Below are positions 23,184 to 34,941 of a DNA stretch of 64,000 bases, one piece after another (position 1 is the first letter of the stretch; each line of letters opens with the position of its first letter). Source of the stretch: Stenocarpella maydis (taxonomy: Eukaryota; Ascomycota; Sordariomycetes; Diaporthales; Diaporthaceae); assembly GCA_002270565.1 (NCBI GenBank), contig NQMI01000011.1, positions 69,929 to 133,928 on the forward strand, written 5' to 3'. Made by a program: the position numbers and the translations under genes. The notes beneath the pieces were generated by a model. It did not search any database. It had not been told where the DNA came from and saw only the letters and a list, made by a program, of their open reading frames with translations.

Positions 23184-24994
23184 AAGACCATCTTAGATAC
23201 TTGTCTTGGATCACTTCCTTTGAGCTATCACTGGTATAAATAATTGCTCGTGTTTAAAAGTCTTTTGGTAAATTAGTGTTCATTCTCATCCGGCAATACT
23301 GTTGTCTGTGGGAGCAAGGCCCGTAGATCCTTAAGGCAACAGTTGAAGACTCATATTCGCCAACCCTAAGTGTTTCCTGCTGTGCCGCTCTCCACAAAAT
23401 CAATTCTAAACAGACTTGTATGGGTGTTCTGGCATTATTATCGCCAAAGGCGATAATAGTTTCTGTACCAGCCGATGCGGACATGCGACGGCGAAATGCG
23501 TACGCCACATTTGGTGTCTATCACTGTGATGCCCGCCACCTCTCGGAAGAGTCGACTTTGTGATCAGGAGTATACCAATTGCACGAATATTTCCAGAGCG
23601 TGTACCTCTCTATTCAGGCCCCGTCAAGGTCACAAAGATCTTTACGCGACGTGCCCGCCACGCGTCGGGTTGCACTGAAACCATGGCGATCTGCTGTTTG
23701 TGGCACGAGTACGATGCTGACTGTGATACCCGCATTTCCGACCTACATCACCGAGAAAGCTTTGGTGAACCAACGCCTGGCATGCGAGCTTACACTGTTG
23801 TCCTCGAGCGTCGGAGCTCCGAAGTTTCGATTCGGATTTATCGTGCGTGCGAGTTCCCGAAGCCTTGGCGCCGTAATATTCCCCCTTGTGGAGAATATTT
23901 TGAGTTGTGATACTGGCAGTTTCAGGCATTTGGGTTTGATGATGGCAGATTCTTGTTTATGATGCTGGAAGCCACAAGCTAGGCGCGGTGGTATGACGCG
24001 GATGTTGTGCGTCAGTCCCCCTGCTGTTTCTCGTACCACCCGCCTGGCCTTGATTTGGTTTAGTTTCAAGCGGCTTTAGCTCATAAATTAACGGCGGCGT
24101 ATTATTGTTCTCGCCAGAGTGCGAACTCTTTTTCTCTAGTACTGTGACACGCGGCTTCAGTCTGCAATAATCGGGTTGGTCGGCCACGCCCGGTGGGACG
24201 AGGGGAATGCCCGTTGTACTATGGCGAAAGACTACAGGCCGGGAGAAAATCACAGACGATCACTTTCGGGGACTCTCTGTTATCGCTCACCAGTGCATGC
24301 TAACCATGGGGGCCTCCCTTTTTTCGAGCGTATTTTTCCTGCATATGGCTTCTCTGCCATCAAAGCATTCGCAGCGGGACGATCCAACAGACCTCGTAGG
24401 GTAGGGACTTCGGTATCTCACGATCCGAAGATTCAGACACGTTAGTAAGCCTGCGCGCCGTGACTTGAGGCTCAACTTTATGACGAGCGAGCTATGACGT
24501 GTTATGGGACGATGCTGGTTGCACCCTTCAAGAATAGACTGAAGTTAGTCACAACCTTGATTGGATGTGGACCAGTCTCAAGTCCGTCCTGTCTGCGAGT
24601 ATCCCGCGCTCCATTACTCACAGGCAACACAACATGGGCAGTTCCTGCATTAACTTGGGAGGATAGAAGATGTTCTAGCCCTTTCAATGGAACTCATCAA
24701 GGTTGAGGTCTCAAGAACCGCCGGTATCCCCACTTGGCAAATTGTGGGCGTTGTGGCTGGGCGATGCGCCGAAGTTTTCGTCCCGCTGCGGAAAGGGACT
24801 TCAATGGTATCTATCTCGACGGACACCACGGCGCTGGGGCTGAATGACTGTCCGAGTAGAAATTATCGGGGAAGGCTGAATAGCGGCCGTTCATTTGCTT
24901 GGGTCAACCGAATTTAGAAATTAGCGGAGTTTCTCAGAGACTGTACAGCTCGACACTAGGCCGGGTAGTTCAAGCGGTCGGACAACACCCACAG
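23184..24994. other. Long intergenic stretch, no intact gene
   Basis: About 1.8 kb with many short overlapping frames and no recognised family. It holds a perfect 10-bp inverted repeat at 23436-23458. It may include the promoter-distal part of a lost gene, as the oxidase relic just downstream suggests. Confidence 0.4.
23436..23458. repeat. Perfect inverted repeat with 3-base spacer
   Basis: Arms TATTATCGCC and GGCGATAATA flank AAA. It could be a binding site for a dimeric regulator or a chance hairpin. It sits 0.25 kb after the P450 stop. Confidence 0.5.
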
Positions 24995-25084
24995 TCACTT
25001 GACCACATTCGAGTACAGCCCAAAATAGTTTTTTGCATCCCAATTGCCTTTGATCTTGTCATACTGCTTCCCAAATCCTCGAAT
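24995..25084 (-). pseudogene. C-terminal relic of a berberine-bridge-type FAD oxidase
   Basis: The minus strand reads FGKQYDKIKGNWDAKNYFGL and then YSNVVK and a stop at 24995. This is the characteristic C-terminus of BBE-like FAD-linked oxidases (a glycine-Tyr-x-x-Leu/Ile-x-x-Ile-Lys helix followed by Trp-Asp-Pro-like and Phe). Upstream, two adjacent stops (TGA, TAA) break the frame. The rest of the enzyme would have to extend into the polyketide synthase gene and is not present, so it is a truncated relic. Confidence 0.45.
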
Positions 25085-25754
25085 ACATGAAGGTTATCAA
25101 GCATCCATCCTGTCGGCACCGATATGTGCACTCAGTCGAAAGCATTAATAATACACAACAGGTGGGTACCGTTGACCTTCCCCAGATTTGTCATTCGAAG
25201 AAAAGCGCGCCATATGTGCCAGTACGCCTTGGACTCGGTGACCCTGGATAACCTTCTCCGATGGTGGCTGACAAGATGGGTGAGCATCTTTCAGAGGTGG
25301 GTCGCTCGGCTGAGGCACATCGTGCCTAGTACGCCTTTCTTCTCCCAATAATGGCCTATATATGTAGTCTTTCGGTTATGAGGCGCATTACTTCGGGGAA
25401 CACTGCATGCTGTCAGCCTCGGCAAGGGATTTCGGGCGCTCCTGGCCTGGTTTCCATACTCCAAGCTATTCTCACATCTCCGTCCCCACACGGGACATCC
25501 GCAATTTGCCCCTATCGTACAGTCAGACCAAGAGCATAACTCTGGAACTGATGATTTCCATCGGGATAGCATCTAGGGGGCTTGCAAGTGCGGCTCTTTT
25601 GCCATTCCTATATAGATACCGCCGTGCCTTGTCAGGTACTCGAGCTTGGTGCTGAGGTTCGACATGCGGAAGCTTTACCATGGGTGACTCCTTCAACAAC
25701 CAAACCGCCGAGACAATATTCACTCTGTAACCAAATATCTGGACATAATCCAAA
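25085..25754 (+). promoter_or_regulatory. Promoter region of the polyketide synthase
   Basis: This 0.67 kb precedes the synthase start; a TATATAGATA element lies near 25608. The minus-strand frame at 25523-25774 is not supported as a gene. Confidence 0.4.
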
Positions 25755-28700
25755 ATGGATCCAACGCAAGTCAACCTCTATCTGTTTGGGGACCAGACAT
25801 ACGACATTGGGCCTCACTTGAAGACACTACTCCTGGAGTCTGGGCATGGCAATGCCCTCCTGGGTGACTTTTTCCAAAGGTCCTATAGTGCTCTTCGCAA
25901 GGAGCTATACCACCTACCGCTCCAGGAGCAAGAGTCCCTCCCACGCTTCACTTCCGTTGAGGATCTGGTATTATGGAGGGCGAGTTTCCCTGACGAGGCC
26001 AGACGCTGTGTCCCGCTTGACATGTCCCTGACGTGTATGTATCACATAGCTGCCTTTATCGCGTAAGTACTTTATCCCCGTTCCTGTCACCGGACGGCAT
26101 GCTCACCATATCCGATTTAGTCAAGCCAAGCATGAGTATCCGAGTCCACGTGACAGCCACCTTTTGGGCCTCTGCACTGGTGCTCTCGCCGCTGCAGCGG
26201 TAAGCTGCGCTCAAGGCGTCGTTTCTCTGCTTCCTCTCGCAGTGACATCTGTTGTGGTCGCCTTCAAGACGGGTCTGGCTGCCGCGGGTGCAGGTAAGCG
26301 TGCCACAAAGCCTGAGCATACCGAGTCCAGGTCGGCCGTATCGAGATCTTGGTCTCTCGTTGCCGCCGGCCCGGCTGCGTCTCAGGCAGTCAAGGAGTTT
26401 TGCGATCGAAGCGTAAGGATCCCGGCCGGTCTCTGCCCCTAGCTTGTAGCATTGTCTAACGTTGTACATTCAGTCGCTGCCTTTGACAGCCAGGCCCTTC
26501 ATCAGTGCTCATGCACTGCACGGTATCACCATCACTGGCCCTCCCTCCTCTCTCGCAAAGCTCACAGCTTCGGAGGCGTTCAAGAATGTTAAATACAAAG
26601 AGATTCCTATATTCGCTCCTTACCATGCGAAGCACTTGTTCTCCAAGGAGGACGTGCGGGAGATACTGGAGCCGTTTTCCGAATCAGAGTTGAGCGGTTC
26701 GCTAAGGATTCCAGTTCTCTCACCAAGCAGTGGCCGGGTAATCGGAGCCAGTGATTTCCATTCCCTCTTGACGGCATCCGTGGAGGGAATACTCATGCGG
26801 GAGATCAGGTGGACTGAAATATTGGGGGGCATCCAAGTCGCCTTCGAACGTATCAAAGAACCCCAACTCAGGGTGGTCCCTTTCGGGACATCAGCGGACC
26901 AGCTCATCCACACGGGGCTTAAGCAGACCCCCCTGGGAGCATCACTGCTGACGCCACCATCGGGATCCAAGCCGTCATTCAAGCAAGAACCCTCCTTCTC
27001 TCCCAGCCCACCAAGTGCGACCTCTGCCCCGGGGAAAAGATCCAAGATTGCCATAGTCGGCATGTCTGGACGTTTTCCCGGAGCAGACAGCACGGAGGCA
27101 TTCTGGGACCTCCTCCGTGAGGGTCTTGATGTGCACAAGGAGGTGCCAGCCCTTCACTGGAGCAAATCGACGCATTACGACCCAACGGGCAAGGGAAAGA
27201 ACACTTCAGCCACACCCTTTGGCTGCTGGTTGGACGATCCAGCCGCCTTTGACGCGCGCTTCTTCAACGTCAGCCCGCGCGAAGCACCACAGATCGATCC
27301 CGCGCAGCGTATTGCTCTGATGACAGCATACGAGGCGATCGAGCAAGCGGGAATAGTCCCCGACGCAACTCCGTCGACAAGAAGGGATCGGGTTGGTGTC
27401 TTTTACGGTGTGACGAGCAACGATTGGATGGAGACAAACAGCGCTCAGAAGATCGACACCTAGTATGTTATAACCGATGCTGGTATTCGGACAGACCATG
27501 GCTAACCTTGGCGATTACAGCTTCATCCCCGGGGGCAACAGGGCCTTTATTCCCGGCCGGATCAACTACTTCTACAAGTTTAGTGGTCCCAGCTACGCCG
27601 TGGATACTGCTTGTTCTTCTAGTCTGGCTGCGATCCACATTGCCTGTAACTCCCTCTGGGCCGGGGACGTCGATACCGCCATCTCAGGTGGCACGAACAT
27701 CCTAACCAACCCTGACTTCACGGCTGGATTGGACAGGGGGTATTTCCTCTCCCGAACTGGCAACTGTAAAACCTTTGACGACGCCGCAGATGGGTATTGC
27801 CGTGGCGAGGGCGTGGGCACTGTTATCCTTAAGCGTCTGGAAGATGCCGTGGCCGATAAAGACCCCATTCTGGGCCTGATACTCGGGGCTTACACGAACC
27901 ACTCGGCCGAGGCGGAATCCATCACGCGTCCGCACTCTGGTGCTCAAAGAGCGATGTTCAACAAGATCCTCAACAGCTCGCAAGACGCGGTCGACCCGAC
28001 GAGCATCAGCTACATTGAAATGCACGGCACGGGAACACAGGCTGGAGACGCCTCCGAGATGCAGAGCGTTCTCGAAACGTTTGCTCCGTCTGTCGGTGTC
28101 AGGAATGAAAGCCAGGCCCTCTATCTCGGAAGCGCCAAAGCGAACATTGGACATGGAGAAGCCGCGTCCGGTGTGTCGAGTCTGATCAAGATCATGCTGA
28201 TGATGCGGGAGAGCACCATCCCCCCTCACTGTGGGATCAAATCCAAGATCAACCACAAGTTCCCCACCGACCTGAGCGAGCGAAACGTCAGGATTGCCCG
28301 AGATGGTCCAGTGCCATGGCAGAGAAGTGTTTCTCAGCCCAGGAGAGTCTTTGTCAACAACTTCAGTGCTGCTGGAGGGAATACGGCCTTGCTGGTAGAG
28401 GACGCACCTTATGGCTATGGCACGACCAATTCTCAAGCCAACGACCCCAGGACGACCCAGCTTGTCGCCATCTCGGCAAAGAACGCAGTCTCGCTGCAGG
28501 GGAATCTGCAATCGTTCTTGCGCTTCATTCAGCAGAATCCCGAGGCTTCGATCAGCGAGCTGTCCTACACCACTACTGCGCGCCGCATCCATCACCCGCA
28601 CCGTGTCATGCTGGCGGCCTCATCCATCGACGACCTGCGTGCTCAGGTCGAAGGGGCAATCCGCGATAAGTCGGGCGCCAACCGGCCCAAGCTTCACAAG

Positions 28701-31700
28701 ACAGTCTTCACTTTCACGGGCCAGGGCGCCCAATTCGCAGGCATGGGGAAGCTATACTTCCATAACTTCTCCCGCTACAGGTCTGAGATCCGCCGCCTGG
28801 ACCATCTCGGCCAGTCTCTTGGCTTCCCATCAGTGGTTCCCGTTTTCGAAGCGGACGAGTCGGAGAATATCCTCGACGCCTCGCCGGTGGCTGTCCAGCT
28901 TGCGAGTGTCTGCATGCAGATTGCCCTGGCAAAACTCCTTGGCTCTTGGGGTATCACCCCATCTGCTGTTGTTGGCCACAGCCTTGGCGAGTATGCCGCG
29001 TTGAATGCTGCCGGCGTCCTTTCCGATGCGGATACAATCTATCTTGTTGGTAAGCGGGCAGAGCTGATTCAAGAGCAGTGCTCCCAGGGATCACACTCGA
29101 TGCTCGTGGTCAGAGCCTCTGCGACCGAGATAGAGGAGGCTCTGCGTGGGAACGGTATCAGCTACGAGTTTGCCTGCGTTAACTCTCCCACGGAGACAGT
29201 CGTGGCTGGTCCTGTAGCCGAAATCGACAAGGCTGAAAAGGTTCTTGCTAAGTCTGGTATGCGAACAACGACCCTCAAGGTTCCCTACGCCTTCCACTCG
29301 TCTCAGGTTGACCCCATCCTGGAGAAATTCACTGCTCTCGCAGGTGGTGCGACATTCTCGGCGCCGAGCATCCCTGTTATCTGTCCTCTAAGCGGCACAG
29401 TCGCGCTACCAAGCGACAAAGACGCAGAATTCAACCCAGAGTACCTGTCCAAACACTGCCGTGAGCCAGTCAACATGTTGAAGGCACTCCAGACCGCCTA
29501 TGACCAGCGCGTCATCACCAGAGAGACTGTGCTCCTAGAAGTTGGCCCTCACCCGGCTGTCTCAGCCATGGTTAAGGCAACACTGGGGTCACAAATGGTG
29601 ACACTACCGACTTCCCAACGTACCAGCTCCGCCAAACAATCCAAATCCCCCTGGCAGGTGCTGACGGATTCGCTCAAGCGCATGTACTCCGTCGGCGTGG
29701 AGATCCGCTGGGCTGAGTACCACTGCGACTTTACATCGGCACACCGGGTTGTCCCATTACCCGCTTACAGCTGGGACCTCAAGGACTACTGGATCCAATA
29801 CGTAAACGACTGGTCCCTCAGGAAGGGTGATCCAACCCTAGTCCTGTCTGGTGCCACTCGTTTGGACACAACCACCATCCACAAGATTGTGGATGAGACC
29901 CCTGGCTCCAGTGGAAACAGTGTCAACATTGTGGTCGAGGCTGACGTGTCAAGGCCAGACATGAACCCTCTTATTCAGGGGCATATGGTTGATAATATTC
30001 CCCTATGCACTCCCTCAGTATATGCTGATATCGCTCTCACCCTTGGCAAGTGCCTAGCTGAAAAGTATCAGCCGCAGCTATGCGACGACCAACTGGTGGT
30101 AGACGTTGGAGACATGACAATATCAAAGGCGCTGATAGCGAAGCCTCAAGGCCCCCAGCCATTGCAGGCACATGCCGAAGTCAACTGGGATTCGAAGGAA
30201 GCCACATGCAGATTTGTCTCGTTCGACAGCAAGGGGCAGCCGCAAGAGCATGCCCGTTGTGTGATCCGCTTCCAGGACAGGGCCTACCAGCGAAAGCTGC
30301 AAGGCGAGGCCGCTGAGATCAAGGAGAAAATGCAGGCTCTCCGAAGGGGAATTGCAGCGGAGACCACTGCGAGGTTCAACCGCGCCATGGTCTACCGTAT
30401 GATCCGGCCTCTGGCGCAGTTCCACCACGACTACCGCGCAATCGATGAGGTTGTCCTCAACAGCAACACTCTCGAAGCCTCGAGCCGAGTCAGCTTTGGA
30501 AGTGTCAAGCGGAACAGGGACGACAGGTTCCACACTCACCCGGCCATCATTGATGCGCTGACTCAGAGTTGCGGATTCGTCATGAACTGCAATGATGGCT
30601 GTGACCTCGATGTTGAAGTCTTCATGAACCACGGGTGGGGTTCCTTCCAGATATTTGAGGAGATTCAGTTCGAAAAGACATACACCACATATACGCGTAT
30701 GCACGAGGGCAAGGACAGGCTCTGGCATGGAGATGTGGCTGTTTTTGATGGCGACAAGGTCGTCGCAAGCTTCCAGCAACTTGCAGTAAGTGTTCTCGGA
30801 ATTGATGCGACCATCGGTTTGTTTGACATCTCCTGACCCTTTTTCAGATCCAAGGTGTTCCACGACGGGTTCTTCAGGTCATCCTATCCCTTGAAAGCGG
30901 TAAGAAGGCCCAGAAGCCTCAACTCACATCGTCGGCTCCTTCTGCCACGCCGGCCTCCGTAGCAGCACCTGCAGCCGCTGCCACTGAAGCCCGACCTAGC
31001 AAGACCTCTGCTGCGTTGCAGATTATCTCAGAGGAGAGTGGTATTGCCGTTACCGATCTGACCGACTCAAGTCTTTTTGGAGATTTGGGTGTCGATTCAC
31101 TGCTGTCTTTGACCATCACAGCCAGATTCCGAGAAGAGCTGGATGTCGATATCGACTCGACCTCGATGGTGATGGAGTATCCTTCGATTGGAGATCTCAA
31201 GAAGCTGCTGAAGACAGATGAACACGGAACCTCCCCAACTCGGACGCCGGATCTGAGCAGCCAGGTGAAGGAGGCTTACAATGCTCCCGCTCATCAGGCC
31301 CCGCCAGTTCAACAACATTCCACTGCCGTCTCGACCAAGTCCAATATTGTCGAGCTTGCCCTCCAGATTGTGTCCGAGGAAAGTGGAGTGGCCCAAGCGG
31401 ATCTCACCGATGAGACTCACTTCACAGACAGCGGCATCGACTCGCTCCTGTCGCTGGTCATCGTCAGCAGGTTCCGTGAAGAGCTGGAAATCGATGTCGA
31501 CCATGAGTCACTGCTGATGGAGTGCCCTACCGTTGCGGACTTGAAGTCCTTCCTGTTGGGCGGCCAGTCGACGTCATCAGATCAAGACTCATCCGACCAG
31601 ACTGCCTCTCCAAGTAGCAGCAGCAACGCTCCCTCCAGTCCGGCCAGCGACCCGGAGGAAGATGATGAGTTGATCGAAGTCAAGGCTGAGGACATCACCC

Positions 31701-32621
31701 CTCTTCCAGACTCGGTTGCAAATGCGAAGTGCACATCACTCATTATCCAAGGCTCCCACCGCACCTGTACGAAGAACCTGTTCCTCTTCCCTGATGGCTC
31801 TGGATCTGCGACGTCCTACGCTGGGATCCCGCGCATCGCCACAGATACTTGCGTGGTCGCCCTCAACTCACCCTTCCTCAAGGATCCAGAGTCCCTGCGA
31901 GCCTGTCCGCTGGACCACCTGATCCACGTCTACCTGAATGAGCTCCGTCGCCGCCAGCCCTCTGGCCCCTACCACCTCGGTGGTTGGTCCGCAGGAGGAG
32001 TCCTGGCATATCGGACGGCGCAGGTTCTAGGGTCACAAGGCGAGGAAATAGCCAGCCTGACACTGATTGATTCCCCGACGCCAACAAATGGCCTGGACCC
32101 GCTCCCAAGGCACTTCTACGACTTCTGCAGGTCCTTGCACCTGTTCGGGGGCGGACAGCACGGCAAGCCCGCCAGCGCCAGGCAGCGCACACACACGTTC
32201 TCGGATGCGGAGCATGACAAGCTCATCTCCCACTTCAACGCGTCCATTGACGTGCTTCATGAGTACCACGCTAGGCCGCTCAGCCATGACAAGTGTCCCA
32301 AGAAGGTATCCATCATCTGGGCCCCGGACACCATCACGGACAGACCCGGGGTGAAGAAGCTCGAGCCTCATCCCGAAGACAGCGAGGGGATGAAGTTCCT
32401 CACTGAGCGGCGGACTGATTTCGGAGCCAACGGGTGGGACAAGCTGCTGCCGAGCAGTAAGATCACCATCGGGAGGGTCCAGAACGCCCACCACTTCTCA
32501 ATGATGGTAAGTGTCTATTGCTTCATCGTGACTGTGAAGCGCGGTTGCTGACTTTTGTTTAACACAGCGCGAGCCTTTCTCTGCGGAACTTGCCGCTCAC
32601 ATCCGCGAAAATCTGAGCTGA
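25755..32621 (+). CDS. Non-reducing iterative type I polyketide synthase, SAT-KS-MAT-PT-ACP-ACP-TE
   Basis: Six exons (25755-26062, 26121-26412, 26474-27462, 27521-30785, 30848-32506, 32568-32621) give 2188 residues with all phases correct. The SAT domain has GLCTG with Cys121. The KS (about 389-815) has DTACSSS with Cys561, EMHGTGTQAGD and KANIGH. The MAT has GHSLGEY with Ser1017. The PT product-template domain has QGHMVD with His1351 and IIDALTQ with Asp1541. Two ACPs carry LGVDSLLSL (Ser1702) and SGIDSLLSL (Ser1817). The thioesterase/Claisen cyclase has GGWSAGG with Ser1999 and NAHHFS. All catalytic residues are present. The PT motif LCTPSVYADIAL and the tandem ACPs resemble the clade that makes tetrahydroxynaphthalene or heptaketide naphthopyrones, but the product cannot be deduced. 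Confidence 0.96.
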
Positions 32622-32910
32622 GGTGCAGAAAGGCGAGTGCTCTAGTCATGGCTGTTTTATGGGGACCACCTGACTTAGGAGAGAGTGATTGGTGCTGGTC
32701 TTATTAATTGACCTTAAGCAGAGGAGATTTCTTGTCTTTTCTTTTCTTTTGTCTTCTCTTCTTCTCCCTCGCTGGAGTATCTCGACCTTCCATAGACTCT
32801 CTTTATGTAGTCTGCGAATTGACCAATATAGAAGCCATTCTAAGCTGCGTCTCTTATGAAGCATCGAATAAAATCCCGGAATCTCTCCAAGCCCCATATT
32901 TTGTAGTGCG
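32622..32910. other. Short convergent intergenic region
   Basis: This lies between the 3' ends of the synthase and the flavin monooxygenase. It is T/C-rich and no gene is seen. Confidence 0.5.
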
Positions 32911-34170
32911 TTAATTTGCACGGCCCAGAGAGGCACGCACATTCTCATACTCCGAATAAGCGTTTGCCTCGACATCGAAATTGAGTATCCATTCCTCACG
33001 CTTTATATGGAGCAGAGTCGGATCTTGCCATATCAGGTCCCAGTCCGCCTTGTGCCATTTATCTCGCGTCGTGACGCCCGTGGCCTGGATTTTGTGAACA
33101 CGCTCGTACCGAATCCTCTCGTATACCTCCATTGCCTCCGTCACGTTATCCTTGCCAGCAACATCGAGGCAGGCCGCCAGCGTCACCCCGTCTTCCATTG
33201 CCTGGCTGGCCCCCTGGATGGACGTTGGCAGGAAGGGGTGTGCAGCATCGCCAATCAGGGCGATCCGGCGCTGCGGGGAGACAAAGGTCGGCAGCGGGTC
33301 TCGGTAGACGAGCTTGTAGTCGAACAAGCGGTTCGGAGGCGTTGCCTTGACAAGTTCCCGGACCACAGGCGCCCAGCCCTCGAGGACCTGTAGGACGTCT
33401 TCCACCTTCCCGGGGAACTGCCAGCTCTCCTCGATGCCGGCCTCGTCCTTGTGCGTGCAGACCCAGCTCAGCTCCTCGCCGTCCTTGATCGACGCAGCAA
33501 GAAAGTGGATGTCCTGGCCGATCCAGCCGTTGTGGCTGTCTGTCTCCACAAGGTGTTTGGTCAGGTCGTTCTGCTTGAGCTTCTCGGTGGAGAACCACGC
33601 GCGGTAGACTGCATATCCTGACGGCTCAGGTCTGTCGTCGGATCCCAGCACTATCTTGCGTCCTCTTGACTTGACGCCCTCTGCGGCCAGCACGACGTGG
33701 GCTGTGTGCCTGACACCGTCCACCTCGATCCCGGCCTTGTCGCCGTCTTCAAAATAGTCCGTGACGGCCTGGCCGAGTCTCACATCGATGCCCCGGTCCA
33801 CGGCATGCTGGTACAAGATCCTGTGCAGCTCACCGCGGTGGCCGTTGATCCTGCGGCCCCACTGCTCCTCTGACGCAAACGACTGCCTCGTGACAAACCT
33901 GCCCTCCCAGTTGTGGTAGTTGAGGCCATCGCTCTTGTGTATGATCGGCTCCATCTCCTCCATCACCCCGGGCCACCTTGCGAATATGCGCGAGGCGTTC
34001 TGCCCGAAGCTAATTATGTCGCCGAGGGGCTTGAGCTCGGCGACCCTTTCGAAGACGGTTACGGAATGCCCCTTGCGGTCGCATTCTATCGCCGCAGTGA
34101 GCCCTGCGAAGCCGGCCCCGACGATGATGACGCTAATGCCGGAACTGGGCAGCCTGGGGAAAGACTCCAT
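32911..34170 (-). CDS. FAD-dependent aromatic monooxygenase (salicylate-hydroxylase-like)
   Basis: An intronless gene of 419 residues starting MESFPRLPSS. The N-terminal dinucleotide fold is VIIVGAGFAGLTAAIECDR, with the GxGxxG motif. The second flavin-binding region is GDAAHPFLPTSIQGASQAME. In between, LAAEGVKSR sits where most relatives have a DG motif (here EG). It belongs to the class A flavoprotein monooxygenases that hydroxylate phenols, often with decarboxylation or ring oxidation. It converges with the polyketide synthase and is divergent from an MFS pump, so it is a likely tailoring enzyme of the same pathway. The longer frame upstream starts with GTG and was not used. Confidence 0.88.
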   Translation of the reverse strand: MESFPRLPSSGISVIIVGAGFAGLTAAIECDRKGHSVTVFERVAELKPLGDIISFGQNASRIFARWPGVMEEMEPIIHKSDGLNYHNWEGRFVTRQSFASEEQWGRRINGHRGELHRILYQHAVDRGIDVRLGQAVTDYFEDGDKAGIEVDGVRHTAHVVLAAEGVKSRGRKIVLGSDDRPEPSGYAVYRAWFSTEKLKQNDLTKHLVETDSHNGWIGQDIHFLAASIKDGEELSWVCTHKDEAGIEESWQFPGKVEDVLQVLEGWAPVVRELVKATPPNRLFDYKLVYRDPLPTFVSPQRRIALIGDAAHPFLPTSIQGASQAMEDGVTLAACLDVAGKDNVTEAMEVYERIRYERVHKIQATGVTTRDKWHKADWDLIWQDPTLLHIKREEWILNFDVEANAYSEYENVRASLGRAN

Positions 34171-34941
34171 GCTGGTGGTAAGGAACACTGGGCTTGTGAA
34201 TTTACTCCTGTTGAATGTATGCTGGCAACAGTCATGTCAAACCTCATAGGAATCTGCGCACATAGTTATATGCATACCCGGCAGGGAATACATCATCTCG
34301 TCCCACGTGGAGCAGGATCAAAGTTTTGCCATTGTACCTAGGTAAACATTTATATCGCATCCCATAGAGGACGTGAATTGCGGAGAAGATCCCACATCTC
34401 TTCCAGCCAGGGCAACCTGCATCATCTGCCGAAAGAGCATGTCTGCTTCCCCGCAGGACAGAGTATGTAAACGATCCAAGCTACCGCCATTGTTTGGTAC
34501 GGAACTACCAAAAAGTCGGTATCCTTGGCCCACCATACTCAGACTCAGTGCTCATTGGTGACCTCGGAAGCTTGATCCGTCCCCTATTACCATTGGAGCA
34601 AACGCATCTCGTAGCTGAACGGGAAAACAATGATAAGCGGTGTCCACCCAATGGAGAACACATGACGGAGCTAAAAGTCGGGCAGACTCTTTTCTTAGTT
34701 TTGGCACGCGCCCACTGATCGTACTACAGACAGCGGCAATAACGATCGCATTAGCTGCTTCCTGACTGCATACTTTGTTCGCCTGCTGAGTATTGGTCCA
34801 GTAGGCTTTCGCAAGATGCCGTTCGGGATACTGGAATGCAAGAAAATGGAGGTGGTGCCTGGTACAGGTGGGTGTGAATCGTCGCGAACGAGACAAGTAT
34901 TTACCATAACTGGTTCATGGACCTAACGATCCTCAGCTTTC
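34171..34941. promoter_or_regulatory. Divergent promoter region between monooxygenase and MFS genes
   Basis: About 0.77 kb holds both promoters. No gene is supported in it. The divergent layout suggests co-regulation. Confidence 0.45.

Noticed and set aside
23200..25750. Possible zinc-cluster regulator for the polyketide cluster
   Set aside because: No Cys6 pattern (CxxC...C...C...CxxC...C) was found in either strand of this gap.
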